Source of the DNA: QPIN01 sp965224575
GTDB taxonomy: Bacteria > Pseudomonadota > Gammaproteobacteria > Methylococcales > Methylomonadaceae
Length of the DNA stretch: 64,000 nucleotides
Assembly: GCA_965224575.1 (NCBI GenBank)
Contig: CBDCZQ010000004.1
Location: 121,817-185,816, forward strand
Direction: 5' to 3'
Below are positions 39,373 to 47,913 of this stretch, piece by piece. The position numbers were made by a program, and so were the translations under genes. Under the pieces are notes generated by a model that saw only the letters and a program-made list of their open reading frames with translations, was not told where the DNA came from and searched no databases. Numbering within the stretch: position 1 is the stretch's first letter; each line of letters opens with the position of its first letter.

Positions 39373-40035
39373 TTAAGATGACGGTAATGCTTTTTGATCT
39401 ACCAAAGTCGAAACAAATTGACTCGCTTCATTAATCGTTCTTTCCATCACCTCAATTAACTGCGATATATCAATGCTTATTTCAACAAACTCATGTTGTA
39501 AAGCGGCAATCGCTTGAGCATTTAAGTTATGCTTTAAAAAAAGCACTTGATCTTTAAAAGCAGATAAAACAGGATGAATCCGGCTTTCAGCTTTACGCAT
39601 GGTTTTAATCAATCGAGAATATTGTTGTTTAGATGATTTCAATTGCTGCCGACTTTTAGAACGTAGAGCACGGTTACTGTATTGATTTAACTCTTCCTCC
39701 CACTCCTTAAATAAGGATTCAGTTACCTCTTCTATAATATTGATTCCACTACTGACATTATCTGATTTAGCTTTACAAAATTGAAATTGTTTTATCAATA
39801 GTTTATAGCGCTGCTCAAGCGAGTTTTCTTCCACATTCACAATGTTTTTGAATTGCTCCAAAGCATCTTCAAACTGATCTTTTGTGCTTTTAAGTCTATT
39901 ACACGTCTGATCAACATGGATAACAACCAGATCACGTTTATGATGACCAAGAAATGACTCTCGGCTTAGGTAATAAATACTGTCTCGTATTTTTTGAAAA
40001 AAAGTAGTCAATTGACTAAGTAAGGAGGTATTCAT
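39373..40035 (-). CDS. DUF2959 family coiled-coil protein
   Basis: A 220-residue protein matching DUF2959 as I remember it: HKRDLVV near the start, FEDALEQFKNIV, LFKEWEEELNQYSNRALR and the hallmark HPVLSAFKDQVLFLKHNLNAQAIAAL. It is predicted almost entirely helical. Many DUF2959 proteins carry an N-terminal lipoprotein or signal sequence; here the N-terminus (MNTSLLSQLTTFFQKIRDSI) shows none, so it may be cytosolic. It overlaps the end of the mfnE-like gene by 20 bp and lies 7 bp before mutL. Function is unknown. Confidence 0.85.
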   Translation of the reverse strand: MNTSLLSQLTTFFQKIRDSIYYLSRESFLGHHKRDLVVIHVDQTCNRLKSTKDQFEDALEQFKNIVNVEENSLEQRYKLLIKQFQFCKAKSDNVSSGINIIEEVTESLFKEWEEELNQYSNRALRSKSRQQLKSSKQQYSRLIKTMRKAESRIHPVLSAFKDQVLFLKHNLNAQAIAALQHEFVEISIDISQLIEVMERTINEASQFVSTLVDQKALPSS

Positions 40036-40585
40036 TCAACCGGTATTTATTGATTAAGATAATGTTAAAGTCAGTGTTTTTAGTAAAACGAGAAAAAGCC
40101 TTATCAACCAACCCTTGATCTTGCATTTGTTGCACAGTCAAATTCTGTTGGATTTCAGCAGACTTTACCACAATTAATTCAGTTGCATTTAATTGGCCTG
40201 CCAGCCAGCCAGCAAGACTATCAGAAGTAACATTCCAACTTGCTTCAATTTTTGATGCAGCCAGTACTTTAACATCTGGCGACCAAATAACAACCAACTG
40301 CCTAGTTAATTCTTGATCAATAGAAGGCATTGTCTCTGCTAATACAAAGTCTGGTTTAATACCGTTAAACAATAGCGCCATTTGTTTCATCGCTAAAATA
40401 GCCATCTCATGAGCGACAACCTCATCAAAATTCCATTGCTCTTGAGTAGCCCTAACTTGATCAGCAAACAACCCTCCACCAGGAACAATCACAATTTTCT
40501 CTTTAGCTTTTTCTATAGCACTTAAGCATTGAGTTAAAGCGTTGGGATCATCCAGTAAACTACCCCCTAGTTTAACGACTTTCAT
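40016..40585 (-). CDS. mfnE: Amino-acid-kinase-family protein, MfnE-like (methylofuran/H4MPT pathway)
   Basis: A 189-residue kinase of the aspartokinase/uridylate-kinase fold: MKVVKLGGSLLDD (nucleotide site) and KEKIVIVPGGGLFADQVRA are clear. Small kinases of this type are a regular part of bacterial C1-cofactor gene sets and correspond to archaeal MfnE, which phosphorylates aminomethyl-furan-methyl phosphate in methanofuran synthesis. Assignment to methylofuran synthesis here rests on family and on the C1 cluster 5 kb away. It overlaps pabB by 14 bp on one side and DUF2959 by 20 bp on the other, so all three are translationally coupled. Confidence 0.8.
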   Translation of the reverse strand: MKVVKLGGSLLDDPNALTQCLSAIEKAKEKIVIVPGGGLFADQVRATQEQWNFDEVVAHEMAILAMKQMALLFNGIKPDFVLAETMPSIDQELTRQLVVIWSPDVKVLAASKIEASWNVTSDSLAGWLAGQLNATELIVVKSAEIQQNLTVQQMQDQGLVDKAFSRFTKNTDFNIILINKYRLNEYLLT

Positions 40586-41957
40586 CGCGTTTAAATCGCT
40601 CCAATAAATCTAATAATGCAGCTGCCTTATCATAACTTTCTTGATATTCATCTTCCATCACTGAATCATAGACAATTCCGCCGCCCGCCCAAAAACGAAT
40701 CGTGTTGTCTGAATGAACAAGCGTTCGAATCGCAATATTAGTATCCATATTGCCATCAAAACCAATATATCCAATAGCCCCACAATAAATGCCGCGTCGA
40801 TTAGGTTCTAGCTCCTCAATAATTTCCATCGCCCTTATTTTAGGTGCGCCTGTAATTGATCCACCAGGGAAACAGTTTCTCAATAAATCTAAAGCATGAT
40901 GCCCCTCTGCCAAAATACCCGTCACCGTACTGACCAAATGATGAACAGTAGCAAAACTTTCAACATCAAATAACTTAGGAACTTTAACCGAACCTTCTTT
41001 GCAATTTTTACTTATATCATTTCTTAGTAAATCAACAATCATCACATTTTCCGCCTGATCTTTTTTACTAGACATTAAATCAGCTATTTGCTTTTTATCC
41101 TCAAATTGATCTTTAAATCTAGGCCGAGTCCCCTTAATCGGTTTAGTTTCGACCTCGCCATTGGTTAATTTAAGAAATCGTTCAGGAGAAGAACTTAAAA
41201 TCTGTACATCAGGAAGGTTTAGATAAGCACTAAAAGGTGCAGGATTGATTTCTCTTAATACTTGGTAAGCCGCCCATGAATTACCAGAACAAGGGCTAAA
41301 AAAACGTTGTGCCAAATTAATCTGATAACAATCCCCTTCTTTCAGATAGTCTTTGATTTTCTCAAAAGCTAGTCGATATGTTGCTTTATTCATATTAGAC
41401 TTGGGAGGTTCTAATACAGTAAAAGGATTTGAGGATGACTCAACCGGCAAACTACTGAATTGCTCAACCAGGCCTTCCCAGTCATAATGATGACTCTCAT
41501 TACCAATTAACCAGCTTTCTTTTTTAACATGATCAACAACAACAGCCCAGCAATAAATCCCAACAGCCATTTCAGCAATATTTTCTTCATCTTTTGCAAT
41601 GACAGGTAATTTTTCTAAACGCCTCGCCAAATCATAAGAAAAATATCCCATCGCCCCTCCATTAAAGGGAATATCTTTAAATGCAGGATAGTCAAGTTTT
41701 AGATGGTTTTTTACTAAGACGAAGGGATCTTCAGATGAAAAACTAGTTTTATTTTGCTGAATAATTGTGGTTCGTTGCCCTGTTGTAATCAGTGTAGTAG
41801 CTGGGTCTGTAGCAATAATATCATATCTCCCCTGATCGCTATAAGGGAAACCACTATCAAGAAAGATCGACCATTTTTTATCGGCTAAGGAAGAAAATAA
41901 TCGTCGGCTATCCTCAAAATAAGGTAACTGATGTTTTTTTTGTTTTGCGAGCGTCAT
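40572..41957 (-). CDS. pabB: Aminodeoxychorismate synthase component I
   Basis: A 461-residue chorismate-utilising enzyme that makes 4-amino-4-deoxychorismate for p-aminobenzoate. Signatures: SSSPERFLKLTNGEVETKPI, IKGTRPR (the PIKGT motif of PabB, against PIAGT in TrpE), RNDISKNC, FPGGSITGAPKIRAMEII and YCGAIGYIGFDG. p-Aminobenzoate feeds both folate and tetrahydromethanopterin; pabB genes are often found with H4MPT genes in methylotrophs. Here it is coupled to an mfnE-like kinase, which supports that role. Confidence 0.95.
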   Translation of the reverse strand: MTLAKQKKHQLPYFEDSRRLFSSLADKKWSIFLDSGFPYSDQGRYDIIATDPATTLITTGQRTTIIQQNKTSFSSEDPFVLVKNHLKLDYPAFKDIPFNGGAMGYFSYDLARRLEKLPVIAKDEENIAEMAVGIYCWAVVVDHVKKESWLIGNESHHYDWEGLVEQFSSLPVESSSNPFTVLEPPKSNMNKATYRLAFEKIKDYLKEGDCYQINLAQRFFSPCSGNSWAAYQVLREINPAPFSAYLNLPDVQILSSSPERFLKLTNGEVETKPIKGTRPRFKDQFEDKKQIADLMSSKKDQAENVMIVDLLRNDISKNCKEGSVKVPKLFDVESFATVHHLVSTVTGILAEGHHALDLLRNCFPGGSITGAPKIRAMEIIEELEPNRRGIYCGAIGYIGFDGNMDTNIAIRTLVHSDNTIRFWAGGGIVYDSVMEDEYQESYDKAAALLDLLERFKRDESR

Positions 41958-42173
41958 TTAATACTAGTGAAACATACGTGAAAACAGATTATACCTATTA
42001 ATTAAGAAGATAACCGTTTTTGGTGTACACACGCCTAAAACCATAAGGTAAAACTGAACAACCTTTATATTTTAATATCATTATATTATTTATTATTAAT
42101 ATAATAAGCAAATTTACTATCCTCTACTATACTCACTAAATCTATCCTGAAACATTATCGCTTCACAAAAAAC

Positions 42174-43826
42174 ATGTTAAAAAATATTTCCATCAAGAAA
42201 CGTCTTTTTATTTTATTATCACTCATTATTTTATCAAGTATTTTCCTTGGCTTATGGCAATATAATAGATTATCTACTATTAATCAAAGTTTTAAAACAT
42301 ACCAGCAAGCTGCCGTGATGGGGGAAGTAAATTCTTTGCAAATTAGCCGAGATATGAACTATTGCTCTCGCTTAACACGCAGCATTATGCTGGGTGATAA
42401 TTTTGACAAAAATTATAAAAAATTATTACAACGTATTGAAGACATAAAAAGCAGCTTCAGTCACCTAAAAAACTCTGTTTCATCATTAGATTTAGCACAA
42501 CGAAATACATTAATAAAGTCAATAGAACAATCTGAAACAGACACAATGGCTTTTCTTAATGATGGTCTAAGGCGTATGAATAATTTAAATAAAACCGATC
42601 GCTCTCAAGAAATAAGAAACAATGCCTGGAAGGATTATAAAGCAACTGCATCGCCAATTGCCAACAAAGCCAGGGAAAGTTTTAAAGAGTTAATCAAATT
42701 AGAAAAGCAATTAAAAAAACAAATAACACTACAAACTGAAAATACTATTTCACAAACTCAACTTTATACAGCTATTACTATGCTAATTTCTGTCATAGTG
42801 CTGACTACATTTACTTTACTCTTTGCCAAAAGCATATTAATGCCTTTGCAGCACCTGAAAGAAAATATTGATTATATTGAGAAAAATTCAGACTTTACAA
42901 AACGAATTGAACTCACTTCGAATGATGAGTTATCAGATGTTTCGCACGCCTTTGATCGTATGCTTGAAAAATTTCAGTCCGCCTTACTTGAGGTTGAGCA
43001 AGCAATTACTCAACTTTCTGGTTCTTCAACCACTCTAACTCAAACTGCTGAAAATACATCTCATAATATTAAACAACAACAATTAGAGGTTAATAACATT
43101 AGTCAAGTGATGCAAGCTTTAGATGGAACGGTTCAATTTATTGTAGATAACACCGCAAGAGGAAATAAAGCAGTAATTTTAACCACTGAAAAATCTAATA
43201 ATGCATTAGCTGTTGTTGATCAAACTATCTCAACAATTAATAAATTAGAATCCGATGTTTCTTCAGCCTCAGACATGATCCACAAACTAGAGCAAGATAC
43301 TGATTCTATTGGTGGAGTAATAGATGTGATTAAAAGTATTGCTGAGCAAACAAATTTATTGGCTCTTAACGCTGCTATTGAAGCGGCAAGAGCAGGAGAA
43401 CAAGGCCGTGGATTTGCAGTTGTTGCTGATGAAGTTAGAACTCTGGCTAGCCGAACTCAAGAATCAACAGCAGAAATACAAGAAATGATAGAAAGTTTAC
43501 AGTCAGGTTCGTCAGCAGTCGTAAAAGTAATGAGCGCCAATCAAACCCAAACATCCGAAGTGGTTAAATCAGCAAGTCATACAGTCGATACAATTAATAC
43601 CATCAACACAAGTATTGACGAAGTAAGCCAAATTAATTCTGAAATAACTGAGATAACTCAACAGCAATCTCAGTCAGCTCAGAAGATGAATCAAACTATT
43701 GAGTCAATTAATCAATTAACAGATATTACATCGCAGTACGCTGAAAAAAACCACCATGCCAGTCAGCAACTGGAAGCTTTAGCAGGAACACTCACCAATT
43801 TAATTACTCAATTTAAAATCACGTAA
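42174..43826 (+). CDS. Methyl-accepting chemotaxis protein
   Basis: Transmembrane chemoreceptor of 550 residues. Membrane segments at about 11-27 and 195-217 enclose a helical periplasmic four-helix-bundle-type sensor. A HAMP domain follows (about 217-270), then the signalling domain with the conserved hairpin tip IAEQTNLLALNAAIEAARAG and EQGRGFAVVADEVRTLA. Ligand unknown. It stands alone, with no che genes nearby. The C-terminus lacks a CheR-docking pentapeptide. Confidence 0.95.
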   Translation: MLKNISIKKRLFILLSLIILSSIFLGLWQYNRLSTINQSFKTYQQAAVMGEVNSLQISRDMNYCSRLTRSIMLGDNFDKNYKKLLQRIEDIKSSFSHLKNSVSSLDLAQRNTLIKSIEQSETDTMAFLNDGLRRMNNLNKTDRSQEIRNNAWKDYKATASPIANKARESFKELIKLEKQLKKQITLQTENTISQTQLYTAITMLISVIVLTTFTLLFAKSILMPLQHLKENIDYIEKNSDFTKRIELTSNDELSDVSHAFDRMLEKFQSALLEVEQAITQLSGSSTTLTQTAENTSHNIKQQQLEVNNISQVMQALDGTVQFIVDNTARGNKAVILTTEKSNNALAVVDQTISTINKLESDVSSASDMIHKLEQDTDSIGGVIDVIKSIAEQTNLLALNAAIEAARAGEQGRGFAVVADEVRTLASRTQESTAEIQEMIESLQSGSSAVVKVMSANQTQTSEVVKSASHTVDTINTINTSIDEVSQINSEITEITQQQSQSAQKMNQTIESINQLTDITSQYAEKNHHASQQLEALAGTLTNLITQFKIT

Positions 43827-44150
43827 AATTACGAGTTCAATAAACTGTAAAAGGGTGTGATTAAAAGTGAAGTAAAATATAATTTTTCTTGGGTTTGTAT
43901 GCTTTACGTCATTATACTTCACGCAGTTACGGGTACGGAATTTATAGCGAGTTGATTTTTGTCGATAACAAGGCGCTGAAATGGACGCATAGCAAGCTAC
44001 GCAACCATTTCAGGAACACACAGTCTATCGGCAAAAATCGACCGATAGAAATCCGCATCCGTGCCCGCGCGAAGTATAAAGCCTTATCAATAACAAACCT
44101 TTAAAACAGCAATACTACCGCCTTTATATTAAAAAACTCAGGGGTATTTG
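43827..44150. other. Intergenic region filled by a long palindrome
   Basis: The 324 bp between the chemoreceptor and the next gene are mostly the palindrome at 43890-44100. An open frame of 71 codons in it is a by-product of the repeat. Confidence 0.6.
43890..44100. repeat. Long imperfect palindrome (about 210 bp), shared-core type
   Basis: Left arm blocks TTATACTTCACGC, GGGTACGGAATTTATAG, GATTTTTGTCGATA and CTGAAATGG are mirrored on the right by CTATCGG-AAAAATC, CATTTCAGG, CCGCATCCGTGCCCGC and GCGAAGTATAAAG. The centre GACGCATAGCAAGCTACGC (near 43985-44003) matches the core at 18.93 and 29.79 kb. Inside the right arm is a stem-loop, 44024-44049, that recurs at 18022-18049, and a piece resembling CACGGATG-GGATTTCTA that recurs near 61360. 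Confidence 0.82.
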
Positions 44151-44456
44151 TTAAAAATCAAAAGCAATAGCCACTCCTAAAGCTGCCCCTCCAGCATTTG
44201 CAGCCATATCAGAACCACTAAATTTATCATCAGTCGCTTCTTTAATAGCACCTACAGCAAGCGTTGTAAAAAATGCAGCAATTCTCGACTGAGTTGGTGT
44301 TAATTCAAGGGTTTGACGATAAAAATGATATGACGCGGTACTAACAACTAAAGATATTCCAGCATGTAACGCCAAATCTTTTCTAAATTCAGCTGAAGCG
44401 GGTGTGGAAACAACCAAACAAGAACATAAGACAATGGTAAAAAATATTTTTCTCAT
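44151..44456 (-). CDS. Small exported or membrane protein, YfiM/DUF2279-like
   Basis: A 101-residue protein with an N-terminal signal sequence (MRKIFFTIVLCSCLVVSTPASAE). The rest contains HAGISLVVSTASYHFYRQT, TLAVGAIKEATDDKFSGSDMAAN and a Gly/Ala-rich end (GGAALGVAIAFDF). The pattern of a helical body followed by KE-x-x-DDKFSxxD resembles the YfiM/DUF2279 group of small inner- or outer-membrane proteins, a by-eye comparison. Isolated gene; function unknown. Confidence 0.7.
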   Translation of the reverse strand: MRKIFFTIVLCSCLVVSTPASAEFRKDLALHAGISLVVSTASYHFYRQTLELTPTQSRIAAFFTTLAVGAIKEATDDKFSGSDMAANAGGAALGVAIAFDF

Positions 44457-44816
44457 ATTTTATTAGATAAATAATGTTTAAAATTAATATCTTATAAGTA
44501 TAGCTATAATTTTTGATATTTGAATCAGTTTTTTTCAATTCTTAAAATTTCATGGCTATTAACAAAACACAGGTTATCTAAATAATTAGCTCATCTGGTT
44601 TCCATGCTCCTGCGTGGAAATTCATACAAACCTACTGAAACAGCTCGGTATGCATTCCCACCGAGGACGGTGGGAATGAGAAACCTGTGGTTTGTTACAG
44701 TCATGTAAAATTTTGAAAGCTATTATCTAAATAAATATGAGGATAGAATCATTTGTATAGTTACTGGTATAATTTTTTATTTTGTCCTATCCTGTATTTT
44801 TATCATAAAAAGCTTC
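44457..44816. other. Intergenic region with REP-like unit
   Basis: A 360-bp gene-free stretch between two minus-strand genes. Its centre (about 44590-44700) is a G/C-richer block with two hairpins: TTTCCATGCTCCTGCGTGGAAA and the stronger one at 44653-44678. Confidence 0.55.
44653..44678. repeat. REP-like hairpin
   Basis: CATTCCCACCG and CGGTGGGAATG form a perfect 11-bp stem with loop AGGA. It is preceded at 44599-44620 by a related weaker hairpin. Blocks of the type GGTATGCATTCCCACCG are frequent dispersed repeats in several gammaproteobacterial genomes; here only one copy is in the window. Confidence 0.65.
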
Positions 44817-45497
44817 TTAACATTCAAAAGTTGAATGCTTAGGCAATCTATCACATGGATCAAGTGAATTTCGTCCATGACGGATTTCAAAATGCAAATG
44901 TGACCCCGTTGAACGTCCTGTTGAACCAATCCATGAAATTAATTGACCTTGCCGTACTTTAGTCCCTTTTTTTACTTTCAGCCTGCTGTTATGTGCATAA
45001 TAAGACGATATTGTTCCTTTGTGTTGAATAATAACTAATTTACCAAAACCATTTTTTCCATCTGTAGCATAAAGAACCCTTCCTGATGCAATTGCATATA
45101 CGGGCGTCCCTGTTGGAGCTCCCAAATCAATACCTCGGTGTTTTTTCCCCCAACGAGATCCATATAGAGACGTTAACGCGATCCCTTTTCCAGCCTTAAC
45201 AGGCCAGATTATTTGCCCAGTAAATTTAGCAGGTACAGCATCACTTTCATCTACATGGACACCAATCGAACCGATCATGTTGTCGAGCCAATCCTGGTCA
45301 GATTTATTCAACAAATCAGTTGCTTTTTCTCTAGTATAATCAAAACCTAGTTGCACCTTGCTAACTGACCAATCATAACTCTTTAATGTGCCATTTCCCC
45401 ATTCTGATTTGGATAGCTTATCGCGCATAGCAGTACAACCAGTAGCCAAGATCAGAAACATCATGACGAATAACTGGAATAATTTTTGAGTGTACAT
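44817..45497 (-). CDS. M23 family metallopeptidase lipoprotein
   Basis: A 226-residue lipoprotein: lipobox LATGC at about 17-21 after a hydrophobic signal. The peptidase domain (about 90-226) has the zinc-ligand motifs HRGIDLGAPTGTPVYA (H-x3-D) and GSHLHFEIRHG (H-x-H), with SYYAHNS between, as in active lysostaphin-type endopeptidases. It likely cuts peptidoglycan cross-links at the envelope. No LysM repeat is seen in the 70-residue linker. The gene stands alone. Confidence 0.9.
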   Translation of the reverse strand: MYTQKLFQLFVMMFLILATGCTAMRDKLSKSEWGNGTLKSYDWSVSKVQLGFDYTREKATDLLNKSDQDWLDNMIGSIGVHVDESDAVPAKFTGQIIWPVKAGKGIALTSLYGSRWGKKHRGIDLGAPTGTPVYAIASGRVLYATDGKNGFGKLVIIQHKGTISSYYAHNSRLKVKKGTKVRQGQLISWIGSTGRSTGSHLHFEIRHGRNSLDPCDRLPKHSTFEC

Positions 45498-45580
45498 TGA
45501 ACATTTCCCTAAATTTTATTATTATTTTTTATTACAATTAGGAGCATATTATTTCCCATCTAGTACAGTAACCAGTAAGT

Positions 45581-45744
45581 TTAAGGAGCCTCTGATTAAG
45601 TTAGTTAGAATTTAGCACAGAAAAAACGGTCACTATTTTTCACGGAGTGAGTCGTAATAGTCGCTCTATTGCACCAAGCTTCGTGGAAAATATCGGCAGT
45701 TTTAGCAAGCTAAAAATAATAGGATTTGATCAGAGGTTCCTTAA
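45581..45744. repeat. Long imperfect palindrome (164 bp)
   Basis: TTAAGGAGCCTCTGATTAAG at the left is mirrored by GATCAGAGGTTCCTTAA at the right; inside, TTTTTCACGGAGTGAG and CTTCGTGGAAAATA also pair. The centre (GTAATAGTCGCTCTATT) differs from the shared core. Its ends resemble fragments at 21275 (CTCCTCTATTAACCTAGAA) and 61235 (CTCCCCATTAACCTAGAA). Confidence 0.75.
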
Positions 45745-45795
45745 CTCTAGGACAGATTGAGTCGCAAGCAAGTTAAAAATTGGATAAAAAATACG

Positions 45796-46851
45796 TCATT
45801 GAGTCTCCATCTGCAAAAAAACTAACATAGCTACCGAAGCAGCAGGTGCACAGTCTGCAATAGATAAGACTAAATCCTGATGATTACTTTTTAAACAATC
45901 AGTAAAATCCAAATAAGGATAACCTAACTCTTCCGCAATTTGTTTCACCAAAAACCGCCCTACCCCAGCACCTATAAAATAATCTTTGTTTGAAATAACA
46001 CATCGAGAAAGTTGCCTCTCACACGCCCTTTTTATTTTATCTTTTTGCTGAGATTTTATTTCTTGAGCAAACTGTTTCCATAAAAATAATTTTTCCTCTG
46101 TATATTCATACCCAGTCATCCTGGATAACCTTTTTGCACTAGCAGCTACTGATTTTTCAGCTCCATCTGCTGTATCAGTTTGATCATGATTTTCATTCAA
46201 CTCTTCTGTTAAACGATAAACATCGGCCATCGTCGCAAAATACTCCGCCATTAAACCCATTTTCTGTCCTTGAAAATTGGCGGATTGAGCAACTGCCATC
46301 ACTGCTGTTCTAATAATGCCGGTATAGACAAGTTCATCAGAACGCATCCGCTCAAAATCAGTTAAACCAATGGCTTTTACCTCGTGGTCTGATAATACTA
46401 AAATGTCTGTTGTTGTACTCCCAATATCTATAAATAATCCATTACTTAGCTTACTTGCTACTAAAGATGCACTTGCTAACCAATTAGCAGATGCAATGGA
46501 ATTATAATGATGTGTTTTGATTTGGTCGGGCTTTAAAAAGCCGTCAATTCCTGCGTAAATAAGCAGCAACTGCTCTGAAAGAACAGATTGCATCACTTGT
46601 ATAATTTTCTCAACACCTTGGTCTCTACTTTCGAATAAATCAACTAGTTCACCTGTCATGGTAATAACATGAAGATATTCTCCAAGCGGAAATTCTGACA
46701 ATATTTGTTTTATCGATTGGTTTAGATAGTCTATGCCTTTCCATAAAGGGCAAGGTGTTTGACGTATTTGAGAGAACATTCCGTTTGGCTCAAGTACAAC
46801 GGCTTTAATATGAGCACCGCCTATATCCCAGCCTATAATGCTTTGTTGCAT
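45796..46851 (-). CDS. mfnF: H4MPT/methylofuran-linked hydantoinase-like protein, MfnF-like
   Basis: A 351-residue ASKHA-fold protein: GWDIGGAHIKAVVLE at the start and SNGLFIDIGSTTTDILVLSDHE (phosphate-2-type motif). It belongs to the hydantoinase/oxoprolinase-like family whose archaeal member MfnF joins the furan and glutamyl-tyramine halves of methanofuran; bacterial members are always near C1-transfer genes. It starts 9 bp after the mfnD-like gene, with AAGGA upstream of the ATG. Bacterial methylofuran may use tyrosine in place of tyramine, so the exact substrate is not certain. Confidence 0.85.
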   Translation of the reverse strand: MQQSIIGWDIGGAHIKAVVLEPNGMFSQIRQTPCPLWKGIDYLNQSIKQILSEFPLGEYLHVITMTGELVDLFESRDQGVEKIIQVMQSVLSEQLLLIYAGIDGFLKPDQIKTHHYNSIASANWLASASLVASKLSNGLFIDIGSTTTDILVLSDHEVKAIGLTDFERMRSDELVYTGIIRTAVMAVAQSANFQGQKMGLMAEYFATMADVYRLTEELNENHDQTDTADGAEKSVAASAKRLSRMTGYEYTEEKLFLWKQFAQEIKSQQKDKIKRACERQLSRCVISNKDYFIGAGVGRFLVKQIAEELGYPYLDFTDCLKSNHQDLVLSIADCAPAASVAMLVFLQMETQ

Positions 46852-46860
46852 TATTATTCC

Positions 46861-47856
46861 TTATAATTGAATTATGACTTGTTTATTGTGAGTATGTTGA
46901 ATTGCAGGTTTGTTATCAACCAGGTTAATCACTTCTTTTCCTATATTTAACCCTGTTGCCTTATTTATTCCAGCAAAAGAGGTCGTCAGACGAGGATTTA
47001 TTTCCAGAATTAAAGGCATATCAAATTCAGGTTGAATAATATCTATCCCTACATAACCCCATAAACCAGAAATTGATTGAGCTGTTTTTTCAATTATCTG
47101 CTGATAAAGTTCACGCTTATTATTTGATATATTAACTTCACAAGCTTCAAGCTCAAATTTGTTTTGTTTAATTGCAACGTGCTGTCTATTACAACATATT
47201 AACCAGGCTTTCCCATTCTTAAACAGACATGAAAGGCTAAGAGGCTCTCCAGTTATATAGGGTTGAATAATATAGTGGCTTTTATCTTCAATCTGACTAT
47301 TTACCCTATCTAACTCATTTTGGCTTGAAACTAAATAGGTATTTAAACAACCCACACCATCTTTCGGCTTTATTACCCATGCCCCCCCACCCTCTATTAT
47401 CTGTGAAAAGCCATCTAATAGATGCGTTTCGACAACCGCCAGGCCATTTTTTTTTAACCTTTGAGCAGTCAATAATTTATCGCTACAAATTGCAACTGCT
47501 TGAGATGAGGAATTAAGTAGCCGTTTAGCTTTGCTTTCAACTAATGCTGACACTTTGTACAACTCTAAACCCATTTCTGGTGCAACCGGCCATACAAAAT
47601 CAGAAGCTTCGATTAATTCAGGTAATAACTGATCAATATTTTGTTCATTAGAAACCCAGACAACGTTAATTTTTTCTGGAATATCTAACTCACTATTACG
47701 ACAATCTAGTAATAGAGTTAATTGAATATGCGGCAAAGAAATAAGGTCAGGTAATAAAGCTTTTAACATTATTTGCCCTTCATTAAATAATGATTCTGGT
47801 ATTTCTTTTTGAGCTAGTCCACCTCCTGTTATAAATTCAAAAATTAATATTTTCAT
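46861..47856 (-). CDS. mfnD: ATP-grasp ligase, MfnD-like
   Basis: A 331-residue ATP-grasp enzyme: MKILIFEFITGGGLA (N-terminal fold), GGGAWVIKPKDGVGCLNTYLV (ATP-binding lid) and YVGIDIIQPEFDMPLILEINPRLTTSFAG (metal ligands in EINPR). The family includes archaeal MfnD, tyramine-glutamate ligase. It is the first gene of a two-gene operon with the MfnF-like gene, divergent from the HisA-like gene; the 57-bp gap between the two starts must hold both promoters. Function in methylofuran synthesis is inferred from family and position. Confidence 0.83.
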   Translation of the reverse strand: MKILIFEFITGGGLAQKEIPESLFNEGQIMLKALLPDLISLPHIQLTLLLDCRNSELDIPEKINVVWVSNEQNIDQLLPELIEASDFVWPVAPEMGLELYKVSALVESKAKRLLNSSSQAVAICSDKLLTAQRLKKNGLAVVETHLLDGFSQIIEGGGAWVIKPKDGVGCLNTYLVSSQNELDRVNSQIEDKSHYIIQPYITGEPLSLSCLFKNGKAWLICCNRQHVAIKQNKFELEACEVNISNNKRELYQQIIEKTAQSISGLWGYVGIDIIQPEFDMPLILEINPRLTTSFAGINKATGLNIGKEVINLVDNKPAIQHTHNKQVIIQL

Positions 47857-47913
47857 TTCTCTAATGCTATTATGCTTTTAACCTACACTACACCACCTAA
47901 CTTTAACACCTTA

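Noticed and set aside
43889..44104. Open frame within the 44-kb palindrome
   Set aside because: Same reason: its codons follow the repeat, with no ribosome binding site.
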